A stretch of DNA of 64,000 nucleotides. Origin: Chaenocephalus aceratus (Eukaryota > Chordata > Actinopteri > Perciformes > Channichthyidae). The stretch lies in assembly GCA_023974075.1 (NCBI GenBank), contig CM043808.1, positions 17,661,072 through 17,725,071 of the forward strand, read 5' to 3'. How positions within the stretch are numbered: position 1 is the first letter of the stretch; each line of letters begins with the position of its first letter. Below, in pieces: positions 1 through 12,955 of this stretch. Both the position numbers and the translations under genes were made by a program. The notes beneath the pieces are model-generated. The model was not told where the DNA came from and ran no database searches. It saw only the letters and a program-made list of their open reading frames with translations.

Positions 1-1979
1 GTCTGACATTTTCACAGCGAGTGCTGAGGGACGCTGAAGCAATGTTGGTTCGATGTCATGGTGGGAAGTTATTGCTGTGTGGAAAGGTTAGAGTTTTCAC
101 CCCGCTTCCTCAGACAAACTGCTCAAACGCAGCATGCAACGAGCAGAGGAGCTGAGACTGGAGCGAAGATGAGTGGCCACGGTCACATCACACTAAAACA
201 AATCCAACCCGCCCCGCCGGCATTCCCCTTTTATTGTCACACTGGTCAGTTTGTTTTGCCTTTAATGTTTTGGTGGAGACTGAAGAGCCCCTGCAGTGAG
301 CCGCTGCTGAAGAGTCTAAACACAAAAAGACCTCCGAGAGGGTCATAGCAGCCGCACCGTGGGATCTGAGAAGTTTGGTGTTTAATCAGAATCACTGAAT
401 TACACATGCTGACTGTTGTTGCAAAGCTTTCTAATGCCTCTCTCTGATAAGTGTTTCCTGAGCTGAAGGTTTCTCTCAGTGAGAGCCCATTCTTTTGGAC
501 AGAACGTCTCATTCCCATGCAGATGGAATGTGTGGATTTGCTGCCATCCAAATTGATGGGCACAGTCTGGTATGCAATTAAGGCATAGCTGTCACTAAGA
601 GGCTTTCCTGGGTGATTAACTTGTAAGGGCTGTTGCATCCAAGGAAGTCAACTGAACACAATTAGCCTATTTCAAGGGGATGGTTAAAGGCCCCCCCTGA
701 GTGCAAGATGAGGTGAGAGGAAAGAAGCTTGCCAAAGCAGACAACTGGAAACAAGAGACGTGGGTTCTATCCACCAGGGAGTGGAGCTCAGGGTTCAGAG
801 TGACATGCAACGCGCGTTTATGGCTCTGATGAGGCAGTAAAGCTGTCTCGAAAGTGACATGAATCTTCATCGATCCAAGTATCACCCACCCCCCCGCTTC
901 TCAGCCCCTCTCGCTCACTACCCTTTCCGGTGTACGTGCTAAATGGCACTGACTTCTTTAACAAACTGGTAACTCTTTGAAGAGGCTCTTATCCCCGTTT
1001 CCCCCCCCCCCCTCTTGGCCCTTTCAGAGTGCTAGCTTCTCTCCTCTCTCTCTCACACAAGCTCAGCCGGCGCGTAAATCCACGTACGCACACAAACACG
1101 TACTCCCTTGCATCTGTCCATCTCAGAAACACACTTTATGACAAGAAGCCCTTTTAGAGAATGTTCATGCAGGTTGCATTGCCAGCGATACAATGCAAAC
1201 AAAAGCTCCTTGGCTCCTAAGTGGTCCTCTTCCAATGTTTGAACACATTTTGTACCCTCTGCGTTTCTCTTTTTGTCGAGTTGTGTTTGCAGTGGCTAGC
1301 AACAAGGAAGTCGATTAAATCAGGAGGTTTAACACCTTGTTCCAGAAACCAAAACTTACGAGTTATTTTCCTTCCATCTGTTTTTGACGAATTCATGATT
1401 CACCTGTTGGCAAAGTAAAAAACAAAAAGTAGCCTGTCAATGTTTCATTTAAGTTTTGAATGTTTTTATGTGACACAGGGCCATCTCATGCTGTGCTGAT
1501 TTGTGCAGCACTGCCCGGATTAGTTTCCCACCATGGCTGCCTCTTAACTTCCTCCTTGTGCATGTTGCCATGACGCCTGCAGCGGCATTCTCACACAGAC
1601 CAGCTGGTTTCCAGTCAACTGCAGTCCCTCTTACTCAAAGTGGTCATGTGAGGTGACCATTTAAATTTAAAGGAGCTTCCACTTTTTTACTTTCAGATAT
1701 CCTGCCTACAATTCATGAACACATTTGACTTTTTAGGTCAATCGTTTGAATTTAGACTTATATTAATTCATTGGTTTGCCGGGGAATGCAAAACATTGAC
1801 ATGTGATGACCTTATTAAAGTGAGTCCATGTGGCCTTATAAAGTAGGATGTAGAAAAAAAACGGCATATTTACAAGCAGACATGGAGTAACATTAGCTTT
1901 CATTTGAAGATGATAAATGTAAGTAAAATATTCCCTCTGACTCCGTTTATCAAGTAGGGGATTGCCAAACATGACCAAA

Positions 1980-1998
1980 CCCCCCCCCCCCCCCCCCC
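1980..1998. repeat. Poly-C tract
   Basis: Nineteen consecutive C, a likely length-variable and assembly-sensitive site. Confidence 0.95.
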
Positions 1999-3351
1999 AC
2001 ACACTCACCCCCTAACAGCGGAGAGAGTGCAGGGGGAGAGGGGTTGGTTAGCTGAATATGTTAGTGTAGTCGGCCTGATACATTGATCCTTTATCCAAAA
2101 GTGCTTTCTGCAAGTGAGAATCTATGGCTCCGGCCATGATTGTAATATACGAGTAGCCTGATCTCCTGTGCTGTGTCCCGATTAATCCACGCTGCTGTCC
2201 ATGGTGCTGAAGTAGTAGATAGATTTGTAATTGCAACTTTTTGTTGAGTCCCGCCCTTCTGTCAGTTGTGTCTTCTATGTTCAATACTCTTTAAACTATT
2301 AAGCTGGGGTGGTGGGTTCATTCCTTTTGGGCAAATGACCAACACTGAAATGACAGCTTGGTCCATCACCCTTGTTTGAAAAATGTAGATAGTGAATACT
2401 ACTTTGAGCTCTGCTTTGGTCTCCAACGACTCATTAAGGAAATATTTGGTTCTTTTGATGCAAAATACTCCACTCTGGTCTGGTCGGGAGATAATAAATG
2501 AAGGATTTAGTAAGTTTATTAGTGCCGTTCTGTTGAAAACAAGCTTCATGCTGTGACTGAAAAAATAAAACCAAAACAATAAGCTGAAAAAAATATATAT
2601 TAGAGGTGAGTGGAACTGCAGAAACACGTTAAAAATGATCCGAGTGTCACGATGTGCAAACCCTTGCCATTGCCTTGACCCAATAGTCACTTGATCCATT
2701 GTCTATATCAAACTTTTGATTGCAGCTGATTTGAGACGGTTATATTTTCCAGAGTTTCTTTGAGGCCTGATTTGAAATGACAGTTTGGCTGCCTTTAAAC
2801 CATCACATTTGGGTGATGTAATAGGGAGTAAGAACAAGTTTATTTGATTAAAAAAATAAATAATCTTACATAAATCTGGTGACTGGTCTGCAAAGTCTCC
2901 TAATATTGAGTGGCCTCAATATGTGCTATTCTTCCCTATTGGTATGGGCATGGAATTGACTCCAAACTCCATTAAGAGATCTGACAGTTTAGTTTTATGT
3001 TATCTTATTTCAGGAAAATAATTACTTTTTTCAGGAAAAATAATTACTTTCATACATTCATACTGAGTTCACAAGTAGGAACACTTGTTGTCAAAGGTCA
3101 CATGTTGTGAGAGTCCATCTTCAAGTTCAACATATCGTTATGTTTTCACTCTCAGAAAAGAAAAAAGTGAGAAAAGCAGATACTGTATCTGCACTCTTCT
3201 CTAATCTGAACCACACCCGGCTTGTACAAAAACATGGTGTTAAACAAGGTCACTTTCTTCAGCCCTCATTAGCCCGTCTCCTTTCTCTGCCTGAAGCTGG
3301 CTGAATGTATTGGATGGTATATAGAATGCATGTATTGTAGGGAGGTGAAGC

Positions 3352-3368
3352 CCAGCAGGGGGCAGCGG
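3352..3368 (+). promoter_or_regulatory. CTCF-type motif
   Basis: CCAGCAGGGGGCAGCGG fits the CTCF core consensus CCASYAGRKGGCRS at every position. It lies in the gene-poor left flank. Similar strings also occur inside dispersed repeats, so occupancy is unproven. Confidence 0.4.
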
Positions 3369-4932
3369 TGATTGTCAGGTGCTGCTCCGCTCCACTGACA
3401 CTCTTTGACTGCATCCAACCTTCTGTTGACGCTGGCATGGCAGCAGACAATCTGTCAGTGAGACCTTAAGGATTACAAAATAAAAATCATTTGTGGATGT
3501 TATCAAGAACAATAGACACAGTTTTAGTAACTTATCTAGCCAAGTAGCTTTAGCTGCTACATCTAAACGGGTAGAAGTCACACCCTTAAACCATGGTGCA
3601 CAGATATCAATGGAACATTACAAATAAATAATGACTTTAATCTGACAGTGGAATAAAAGCAGTTAATGACTTTCCTGTCAGGGCAATGTGTTTTCAGAGC
3701 TACGAAACCCCCTCTTCCGCCCCTGAGACATGTTATGTGGGCTCCCTGATGGGGTACATGATCTTTGTCCCTTTTTTCTCTTCCTTCTCAGTTGGGGGTC
3801 ATTCATGGAATCAACTTGAGACCGTCTTTTTTTCTTATTTTTACTACCGTCTTTTCTGTTGTATTTTTAGCACCATGTCCAATACATGCTCTCCACTGAA
3901 TGTGAACGTAAAGAACGTACTAAGTGTGTGTGTGTCCAGTTTGCCTTTGCCACTGTGAGAAGAAGTAGTACAGTGAACGTCAATCAGTCAAGAGTTTCTC
4001 CAGTCTTTATGCATCAGGCTTAATTAGGAGACTTTTGCTCAACACAAAGAGCTATGATGCAACAAAAGAGTGGACGCTGAAAAGAAGCAAACCTGAAGTC
4101 CTTCCATCTCCCATTCACTCGTATGTATAAGGACTGCACAGTCAAACACAAGGCAAACTCTCCAGTAAAATTCCATGGCCTGGCAAACACAGGACTGAGA
4201 ACAGGCGGAGAGGAAGAACTACTTTTTCCAAGAGCTGCTTTGTCATCGAGAGGAAGCGCACTACATGTTTAATCTGTTCTGTTCATAACAAATCACCTTT
4301 AAAGTAAAACTTCATGTTTAATGCTTTTATCAGATTTTGTCTCCAAAAATTTAACAATTGTATATTTCAATAATTCAAAATGATATTTTTTATTACAATA
4401 TCACCTTTAATATCCTCAGGATTATCTGATATATTCCCACAATAAAGTAAAGATGAAGAGGAAGTCATTAATATTAATCTGTAATATATTTTGGAAAAAG
4501 TTTGCTACAAACCTTGAATATTGTTTTTCTAAATTGTAATGACATTTCCCCAAAACTAATTAGCTTTGAAGGTACAGAATACGATATATTTTACAGATTT
4601 AGCTGATTATTTAAATTTCGTTTTCAATGCTTAGCCTAGCAGGCTACAAGTAGACAAGCTAGCACGGCTACCTAAGATTAGCCTCCTGACGCATTTAGCT
4701 TTTACATGGATGAGGCACAGAACTTGTTTTTGGGATAATGAAACATCAAAATGTGTAACTGTGAAATGCCAAAACCTAGTGTTACAGTACCACAAGCAAG
4801 TGTGAAGCAAGTCAGAAGTGTCAGTATGTCTGTCAGTAATTTGAATGTGCTAATATTAGCCATCCTTTAGCATTTAGCATGTTTTCTTTTGGCTGTACTT
4901 TGCCTCTGTGGTGGCAACTTGAGGCACTAGGT

Positions 4933-6167
4933 CAGGGGTCTGCAACCTTTTTGACCAAAAGAGCCATTTTGCTCCTTTTTCCAAAACATTTTTTTGTCTG
5001 GAGCCGCAAAACATATTTCATAGTTTTTTATTGTTATATCAGACAAAAACTAGTTTTTTTGCATTTATTAGGCTATTTATTACATGATATAAAACTGTTA
5101 ACCTCTAATAAGAAACAAAGAACTCTTATAAGGAGAATTAAAAATAATACACAGGCCTACTTTAAAATAAATTAAACACAGCACTTGGGGAGTCCTCTGC
5201 ACATTTTAAGGGAAAAAAATATTATTAAAATGGGCCCACTTTGAAATAAATAAAACATATAGCTGCACCCTAAAAATAGTTAAAGGTAGGGTAGGTAAGA
5301 ATGGAGAAACCAGCTCGAGTGCGCTAGAATTTGAAAGTACACAACCGGAAAAAATATGCCTCTTCCTTCAGACTTCCTTACAGAGCCCCTCCTCCAACAC
5401 ACACGAACGTGCACATGACCAATGAGGGCACGAGATAAGTTTGTGCACAGAAAGGCTGACAGGCAGGTAGGCCATCCAGTTATTTTAGCCTGGCCGGCTC
5501 AGATGATTGGTCGTGCTTTTTACAGCGCTACGGCTTCCAGAGATACATTTTTGTATGTATTTATTGTCAAAGCATTTAATATATTCATTGCTATCGGGAC
5601 GTTAAGAGCATTCCATGGAATATAACAAAAAGTGTTTTTTGAAATAAATGACATACCCCATTGAATTATGACTGAAGATCGTCAGCTGTCTTCCTCTCCC
5701 TTGTTGTTCCTCGATACGTAAAGGCTGCACCACCGTTGACAACTTCTCTCTACATATCAGACATACCGGTAAGCCAGCATCGTTTGCTGTGAAAGCATAT
5801 AACTCTGTCCACACAGAATTAAATCCTGTGTTCCTCCGGTACTTTTCTTTGATTTATCCATAGTTCGCTCATCGAGCCGGAGGTCAAGTTATTCGCCTCC
5901 AAGAAAAGGCGCTCGCGCGGGACCGTAGCAGGATGTGACGCATATTTTAGTTGACCTAATTAAAACCGTTTTGTTTTTTATTTATGTGTCACAGTATCAC
6001 CTCAAAATACAAGATACGAAACATTTTCAACCATGCAACAAAATATAAATAGTCCTACAAATACTTTTATTTTATTTCCTTCTTATTTTTGTCTAAGCTC
6101 AAGGGAGCCAGAGCAGAGGGTTTAAAGGGCCGCATGCGGCCTGTGGGCCGCGGGTTGCCGACCCCTG
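4933..6167. mobile_element. Non-autonomous hAT-type DNA transposon
   Basis: Begins CAGGGGTCTGCAACC and ends GGTTGCCGACCCCTG, imperfect terminal inverted repeats, and is flanked by perfect 8-bp target duplications CACTAGGT (4925-4932 and 6168-6175). The 8-bp duplication and CAGGGGT..ACCCCTG ends are hAT hallmarks. No transposase frame is present. A piggyBac-like MITE segment lies inside it from 5284. Confidence 0.92.
5284..5637. mobile_element. piggyBac-like MITE, nested partial copy
   Basis: Starts after TTAA (5280-5283) with AGGTAGGGTAGGTAA and is closely similar over about 350 bases to the complete copy at 46404-46784, including the shared stretch around the GAGGGCACGAGATAAG block. The right terminal repeat is not found, so the copy is truncated or its right part continues as unrecognised sequence to about 5960. 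It is nested in the hAT element at 4933-6167. Confidence 0.75.
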
Positions 6168-6348
6168 CACTAGGTCTGCTGAATTAAGCAGGTGGGGTTT
6201 ATTACTTTAGATTAAGATCAATCTTGTTTTAATGGCTAAAGAATAATACAAATACATTCTATTCTCAGAATATTAAGTACATACTGTAGACAGTGTGTCT
6301 AAGTGTCAACAGTTTTTGTTCTGTAGACTACTGCATGCAGTAAACTGA

Positions 6349-7127
6349 CAACCCAGTCTCATGGCATTTCGCACAGCACGATTTTAAAAGCAATGTATTT
6401 CTACAGGTAATGTGTTTCATGCCTGCAGCACGTCTTTTTCTCAGGTCGGGTCGTGGAAGACCGGAAGCTGTGTGGTTCATAAAAACATGTTCTTACTCAA
6501 TATCAAGCCACAGTTATTGCTTTTATTTTAAATCCTATAATTTCGGACTTTTGTTGCCGTCTGTGAGGAAAATAAATGGGGCTCAGAGCCTCAGAATACT
6601 AAAATCTGTATTTTGTTTGGATCTTGGGTTATTTTTATTTTGAAATTCAGTTCCTGACGGACGCCAAAAAAGCCCGAGATTATGGAATTAAACCAATAAA
6701 TAAAAGCAAGGATAATTGTGTGTTATTGGTGAGTAAATAACAGTGTGTTATTTTGAAAAGAATAACAAATTAGAAGGAAAAAAATATTTAAAAATACAGA
6801 TTTCAGTATCCTGAGGCTCTGAGCCCCATTTATTTTCCTCACAGACGGCAACAAAAGTCCGAAATTATACAATTTAAAATAAAAGCAATAATTGTGGCTT
6901 GATATTGAGTAAGAACATGTTTTTATGAACCACACAGCTTCCGGTCTTCCACGACCCGACCGGAGAACAAGACGTGCTGCAGGCACGAAACACATTACCA
7001 GTAGAAATACATTGCTTTTCAAATCGTGCTGTGCAACACGAAAAAAAGGGGAAAATCGTGTTGGTGAACACGAATCAATAGATTAAAAATCGTGTTGGTG
7101 AACACGAAATGCCATGAGACTGGGTTG
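6349..7127. mobile_element. Fold-back (long inverted repeat) DNA element
   Basis: Ends are a perfect 23-base inverted repeat starting CAACCCAGTCTCATGGCATT. The arms (about 6349-6614 and 6792-7127) are near-identical inverted copies separated by a loop of about 175 bases. The right arm carries two extra copies of a small palindromic unit, TCGTGTTGGTGAACACGA. The target duplication is unclear (AAACT on both sides, then divergent), so the superfamily is not assigned. Open frames in both arms are mirror images of each other and not genes. Confidence 0.85.
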
Positions 7128-9758
7128 AAACTCCAAAGATAGCACCAGGTGCCTTAAAGTGCTGATGATTAGAGGAGTTTTTTTGGTCTTTGTGTAGATT
7201 ATGTCATCTTTTACTTTTAGAAGCAACACCCACAGTTTCTCATAAAGACAGTGTTCAAAAGTTTGAAAACTGTCCTCCAGATGTTTCACATTTCTGAAAT
7301 ACATCTGGATATTTCATTACGCTGAATTGATTGACTAAATCGTCCTCGACACCTCGGTGCATTGCCACCTTGGTTATTTTGCTGTAATGTAATCCTAATC
7401 CATCTGAGACGTAGCAAAGGTGTTAAAGATGGTTTTTCTATAACATTGAGCACTTTAACAGCATTTCTGTAGAGTCTATTAAGATTGATCACCTGCTACA
7501 GTATATTCTCTCCGTTGGCAATAAAGTAAGCCAAACCAATGTGATATACACATTTTCTTTTTTTCCACCTTTTAATTTTTTGTGGTAGTTATATTTATTT
7601 TGTCTCTGAGTAGGGCTCAGTGTTAAACATCTGGCTGACTCAGAAATAATACATTAATTCCCATGAAAGGAAGCATGAAATGAGGTCCAAGGGAAGAACT
7701 TGGACCAGAAACAAGTCAATGTTATGATTTATAAATCCCCTACAGCTCACAAGTGATGATAATAGTAATCTTCGGGGTCTATCTGAGCACTCAAAATCAG
7801 TAAATAGACGCAGAGGACTTGCATCAGAAAGCTACGAAGAAGGTGTCAACCTTGTAAAACCATGTGAAAATCTAATTAGATCAGATTGGGTGGTGCATTT
7901 AACCCTTAACCCACACAGTTGGCTGCTGCTGAGTTTCAGAAGAGCGGACTTCCTTTCCCCCTGCTGAAATACATGTTTAAGGAAACCTAAAGAGCCACTT
8001 TAGAATAGTGGGATGTCTTCTCTTTGTTGTGGTGAGAGAAATGATCCCAAGCATTGGCGGCGGCTAACATGGGCTGTGGTGGTGGAGAGAAAGAAGGATT
8101 GAACACAGAAGAACAAACTCCAAAGTTCTCTCAGCTGATTTTAGTCTCATGTTTTCAGAAGCTCCCCATACTGTATGCTTGTACAGGAAAACAACTCTGG
8201 ACAAAAGCATCAAAGACGGTGGTCCCTCATGTCCCACACATTTGATCAGTGTTTCATGTTCTCTTTCATGATTTTGACCCCACAGCTGTTTCGAGAGGTG
8301 GGAGATTTCTGCTTGGGTTTTTTCTATCAAATGTAATATTTTTAAAAGAAATGTCTGGTGGCTGATGAGATATTAAACTGAGTGAGTGAAAGAGTTTGAC
8401 TTGCTTTGGTGACAACAGGTGGTCAGGGGAACATACTGTAAGTAGGATTCATCCTCTGGGGACCAAGAATGTTCGTACAAAATGACACGGAAACCAATGA
8501 AATAGCTGATATTTAAGTATGAACCAAAGCGATGAACCTGATGACATTTAGACAACTCAAAACAAAAAGATATGACTTAAATCTCACCTATTGTGCTATA
8601 TTTGAACAATATATTATAAGGCCATATCTATACAAAACATTTCTCTGAAGTGTTTTTTACCCCCGTTTTGGGTAAGGAGGAAAAGAGAGAAGGTTGTCGT
8701 TTCTGACACTTTCTGAGTCTCCTTACACACCGGGGACACATATTTATGTATAAAAGACGTCAACAAGTGCATTTTGCATAATAGGTGACCTTTAATAAAA
8801 GACATTGGAAAAATATTAATGTATATTTTGTGTTAAATCATAGTTTCTGGGTTTGAACAATGGGCTGCTGCCGTAGTATAATCTCAAATTGACTTTATGT
8901 TCTGTGTTTGGGAAGACTTCTCCCTAAGAAATTCTCTCAAGCTGCATCTGGATCCTGTCAGGGGCTTCACTCCCTTAAATGAACAATGAAGGGGTTTTCC
9001 TTTTTAAATAGAGATAGCTCATCTCCAGGGAGAACTTTTTATTTTGACAGATTCATACAGTATATCTTAAACAAAAGCCTATTATTTGTTTTTTCAAATA
9101 GATACTTCAGCTGTAAATAATGGTTTGCCGTTGCTACAACACATGCCATTGGTTTATCAGATCCACAGTGCACATTTATGTATAATACATTTTCCATGAC
9201 ACTGATTGAGGAACTCTTTTTGCATTAAGCGCTCCACCTGCTAAAAGTTAAGGAGATCTACCGTTGTTTTTGTAAGTGTGTGATTCAATCATTACTGGAG
9301 CTCATCTACTACTGATCCTCAGGAAATCTGCAGATATTTGATCTGATGAAGATCTCTTTGTGTCTGTGCTGCATCTGAGCCCAAAATGACATGTAAGCTG
9401 CACACAAGCCATGCCACTGATGGCTTAAGAGAAAGTAACTAGACACTTGGATGTAAGTTTGCATGAACATAAATAATGTAAACAAGGAAACAGCTAACCT
9501 GGCTCCTTCCATAATAAGGAATCTAGTGGAACCAGCCAGAGAACAGTCTGGAACATAGGCAGTTGTACGGATGTAATCACTGACCTTAAGAGGTGCTGTT
9601 AAATTGATTTTGTGACCTTTTAATTTAGCTGTTTTGTCCTCTTTCATGTCCTTAGGCCAAGCTATGCTAACTAGCTGCTGTCTTCAGCTCCATAATTAAT
9701 GCACCAACATCAGTAGCATTGAATACATTTCCCAAAATAGTTTACAATCCTTTGAACC
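7128..9758. other. Non-coding, nothing recognised
   Basis: No transposon ends, tandem repeats or coding motifs seen; frames are short and unrelated to known proteins. Confidence 0.55.
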
Positions 9759-9766
9759 CTTTAGAA

Positions 9767-10323
9767 CAGGGGTGAACAAACATTTTTCCCTGAGGGCCAC
9801 GAACAGAAAAATACATGAAGGGACGGGCCGTATATTACCTCATATGTTAAGTTAGGTTATAAGCTGTCAAAATCAATCAAATGTAGGTAAATGATGCTTT
9901 ATACCTGAATATGCTTTAAGAAAGAAAACGGCCTCACAGCTTCCCATAGGGTTTATTTATCTTATTACAAAAAGTATTGGCTGCTCACTCTTTCAAACAA
10001 AAGCCTCAGATTGCTTATAATAGGGGGAAATATGAACGGTATATTTCAAGTTTGTTACACAAATACGCTTTTTTTCTCAATTAAGATTTATTTGAAAAGA
10101 TTTTCAACTTTATTTGACTGAATATATTTGGACAATAGGCTTATTAACACAATATTAATAACGTTTTATGTATGTTTATGAATATATTTAAGAAGTACAA
10201 TATAAGACAGGCACCAGTTTCATGTGTGGGCCTATTCCACTATACTTTTTGAATTGCTGAGGGCCAATTCAAAATGGACGGCCAGCCACAACTTGCCCCC
10301 AGGCCGTAGTTTGGCCACCCCTG
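9767..10323. mobile_element. Non-autonomous hAT-type transposon
   Basis: Left end CAGGGGTGAACAAAC, right end GTTTGGCCACCCCTG; flanks CTTTAGAA (9759-9766) and CTATAGAT (10324-10331) are an 8-bp target duplication with two mismatches. 557 bases, AT-rich inside, no transposase. The degraded duplication suggests an older insertion. Confidence 0.82.
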
Positions 10324-10331
10324 CTATAGAT

Positions 10332-12559
10332 CATTCTAAGATTAACCTTGCATTGCACTTATGCTCCATCCAGGAGACTTCATTACCAGCACAGAATAAT
10401 CATCCACTGCAATTTGACAGTCTGATGATCACTGCCTGGACCTCATATATATCCCAGTCCAAAAAGCTCCCTCCCTGCAGCGGAAATGTGGCTCTGATTA
10501 TTGTTGCTGTATGTCGAATAAGTTGCATAAAGCCAGTGAGGCACTATAATGTGAAACAGATATACCATATCTTTAACACAATACGCCACACTTACAAGGA
10601 AGACATACCTTTGTCATCATCCAGAAAATCATGTTAAAGTCTTTGTGCTTCAGGCTGTGAGCGCCGCTGTTTAAATCCAGAGCGGAGGCAAGCGTCTCTG
10701 AGGACACAGACAGTAATAACCGCCTGCTGAATGAGATTCTTTTCCCTGAAGTAATATCTGCCTAGCCCGAGGCAACGGTGCATTCACTGACAGGAGGTAT
10801 AGAGTTTGCATGCCACTAGTAATAGGATAGTCCTTAAACTCATGTACTGTCAAAATATTTGCAACTCCATTACAAGTTAGTGAAGACTCTACGGTATCTT
10901 TGGTGGGATTTATTGTTTTTAACCTCTTACATTTGGGATGTTTCATTTCCCAACTGCACCGGATCATGAATAAATATCCCAGTTTTTGTTAATTTGAGTT
11001 ATTATGTTGTGTTTTAGAATTTAAAAAACCCTGATCTCACGGGATCTCACCTGATCTGCCAGTTCCCAAGCTTGTACAGTATTTTACATTTTAATTAAAA
11101 GTCTATATATATCATTCAAACAGATGGGTTTGAGGTTTTTGTTTGTACTTGTTGACAAATAATCCTAAATCTTTTTATTTTATGATAACCTTTGGCAGAC
11201 GATGTCACATTGATCTATTAGGTGAATATATTTTAACTGACCACACTTTACCACTGATTTGTTCTCCGACTCTTTATGTCCAACTGTTGAGTGTTAACAA
11301 GTATAAATCCAGATGCAAAACATCTGCCTTGGTTGCTCTGTTGCTGGTCACATTCAGTCCCACTATAATACTTGACAAGCTGTTGATTGATTTCTTAAAG
11401 AGTAATTGCGGTTTATTTAAAACTGGCACATTTCACTTTAATGTGTTTATTGTCTCTGTATGGCTCATGCTAACTTTGCACCTCTGTTGTAGAGTTTTTG
11501 AGCCATGCTACAAAAGATAGTATTTGCCTAAACCAGCCATTTTCTCTAACTGCATGGTTACCTGTGTATATCTGTGAAGTTATATGTGCTATAGAAGAAG
11601 TAGCAAAAAGATTACTGCAATTATCTGAATTACAATAATAAAATGACTGTTTGGTCAAGCCAGCCCCAGCCCTTAGTTACAGTTGATTTTGGGAAAGTGA
11701 AACAAAGACTGCAGGATGATAATATTGATAAGTGCAAATTCATTTGTTGTAGTTACACAGCTGGGATCACTCTCATCTGTGAACACATCTATTTTCCATA
11801 TCTGGCATCAACAGGTCCCTTTCTCAGCAGCAAAACTTTGCATTTCTTCATGTATCCTCCTTCTTTGTTCAACGAAGTGTGGAATGACTTTATATCCATA
11901 TGATCCACTATTGCATTTAGCTTTTTGAGCTTCCTTAGAAGAGAGTATGGGAAAGCCAGCTTCACCCATGTAAGAAAAACGATGCGCCTGGATGTGTGAA
12001 AAGCTAGGCTCGACGTTCCTTAGATGTGGATCCCTATGCTGTAAACTATAATGGCCATTCCAAGAGGCTACTTCCATTCTTTTCACATTTTTTTTTCTTC
12101 AAAAGGATCAGTCATACTTTCCACATCGTGTGTCCATTCATGTGCACAGGGTTACATTGATACTACATGTGGGGCTCTGCCTCCATCTGATGCTGCACGG
12201 ATGCAGATTTACCAATACACACTGCACATTATTACGTTGTTTTCCAGGAGATCAATGCCATTAGACTGTCTTTGTATTCCTATAGAAGCTAACTATAATA
12301 ATATTGGTAATGAGAATAACAGCAAATCTCCTCATAAAAAACTAATCAAAACAATCCTTCAGTTTAAAACCTTTTCCTTTTTCTTTTTTTCTCTCGATAA
12401 ACGAGTGAATGGTGGATACGCCACCAACTCAACTGGAGTGTGGAACAGTGTGTGCATTAGGCGATGGATAAGATTACAATCCAGTCTGCACGGACTGCAC
12501 GCGTACATGGTGAATAAAGTAATTTGCGTTTCGCCGGAATCTCTACAATGGAAGTGGCA
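10332..12559. other. Non-coding, nothing recognised
   Basis: No repeat ends. The longest open frame (from 12051) lacks protein features and runs into a transposon, so it is judged accidental. Confidence 0.55.
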
Positions 12560-12567
12560 AGTGCAAA

Positions 12568-12947
12568 CAGGGGCGGTTCGAGGGGGGGCCAAAAGGTTAC
12601 AAAATTACGGTTTTGGAACTAAATCAAATCAGAGACCCGGATGTAAAGTGGAGATTAAACTGTTCATTACCTTATATAAAAGCAAATACTGTTTATGTTT
12701 TTTAATTAAATTGTCACTTAAAGTTACTAAAACAAAAAAAACTACTGAAACAAAGGACTGTAACTTAAATGTACTAAAACAAATACCTTTACAAAAACAA
12801 ATACCAATTACTGTATTTTATGTATATTTTACACAATTACATTATACTGTCTTTGTCTTTTTTTAACCCGCTTTTATTGTGCCCATCTCATTAAATAACT
12901 GGCCCCAGCCTGGCCCCCCCAGTAAAATTGGTCTAGAACCGCCACTG
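12568..12947. mobile_element. Non-autonomous hAT-type MITE
   Basis: Left end CAGGGGCGGTTCGAG and right end GGTCTAGAACCGCCACTG form imperfect inverted repeats. The flanks AGTGCAAA (12560-12567) and AGGGCAAA (12948-12955) are an 8-bp duplication with one mismatch. 380 bases, no coding capacity. A 271-codon chance frame runs into it from the left. Confidence 0.82.
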
Positions 12948-12955
12948 AGGGCAAA

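Larger units (their letters stand above)
1..4924. other. Non-coding flank, no gene recognised
   Basis: Only short chance frames of about 145 codons or fewer on either strand, with no protein motif and no plausible exon chain. It holds the poly-C tract and the CTCF-type motif at 3352. The rest is AT-rich unique-looking sequence. Confidence 0.6.

Noticed and set aside
6410..7022. Two similar predicted proteins in opposite orientation
   Set aside because: Mirror-image frames from the inverted arms of a fold-back element, not duplicated genes.
12051..12866. 271-codon open frame on the + strand
   Set aside because: It is the longest non-transposon frame but low in complexity, has no motif, and crosses into a hAT MITE at 12568; judged accidental.
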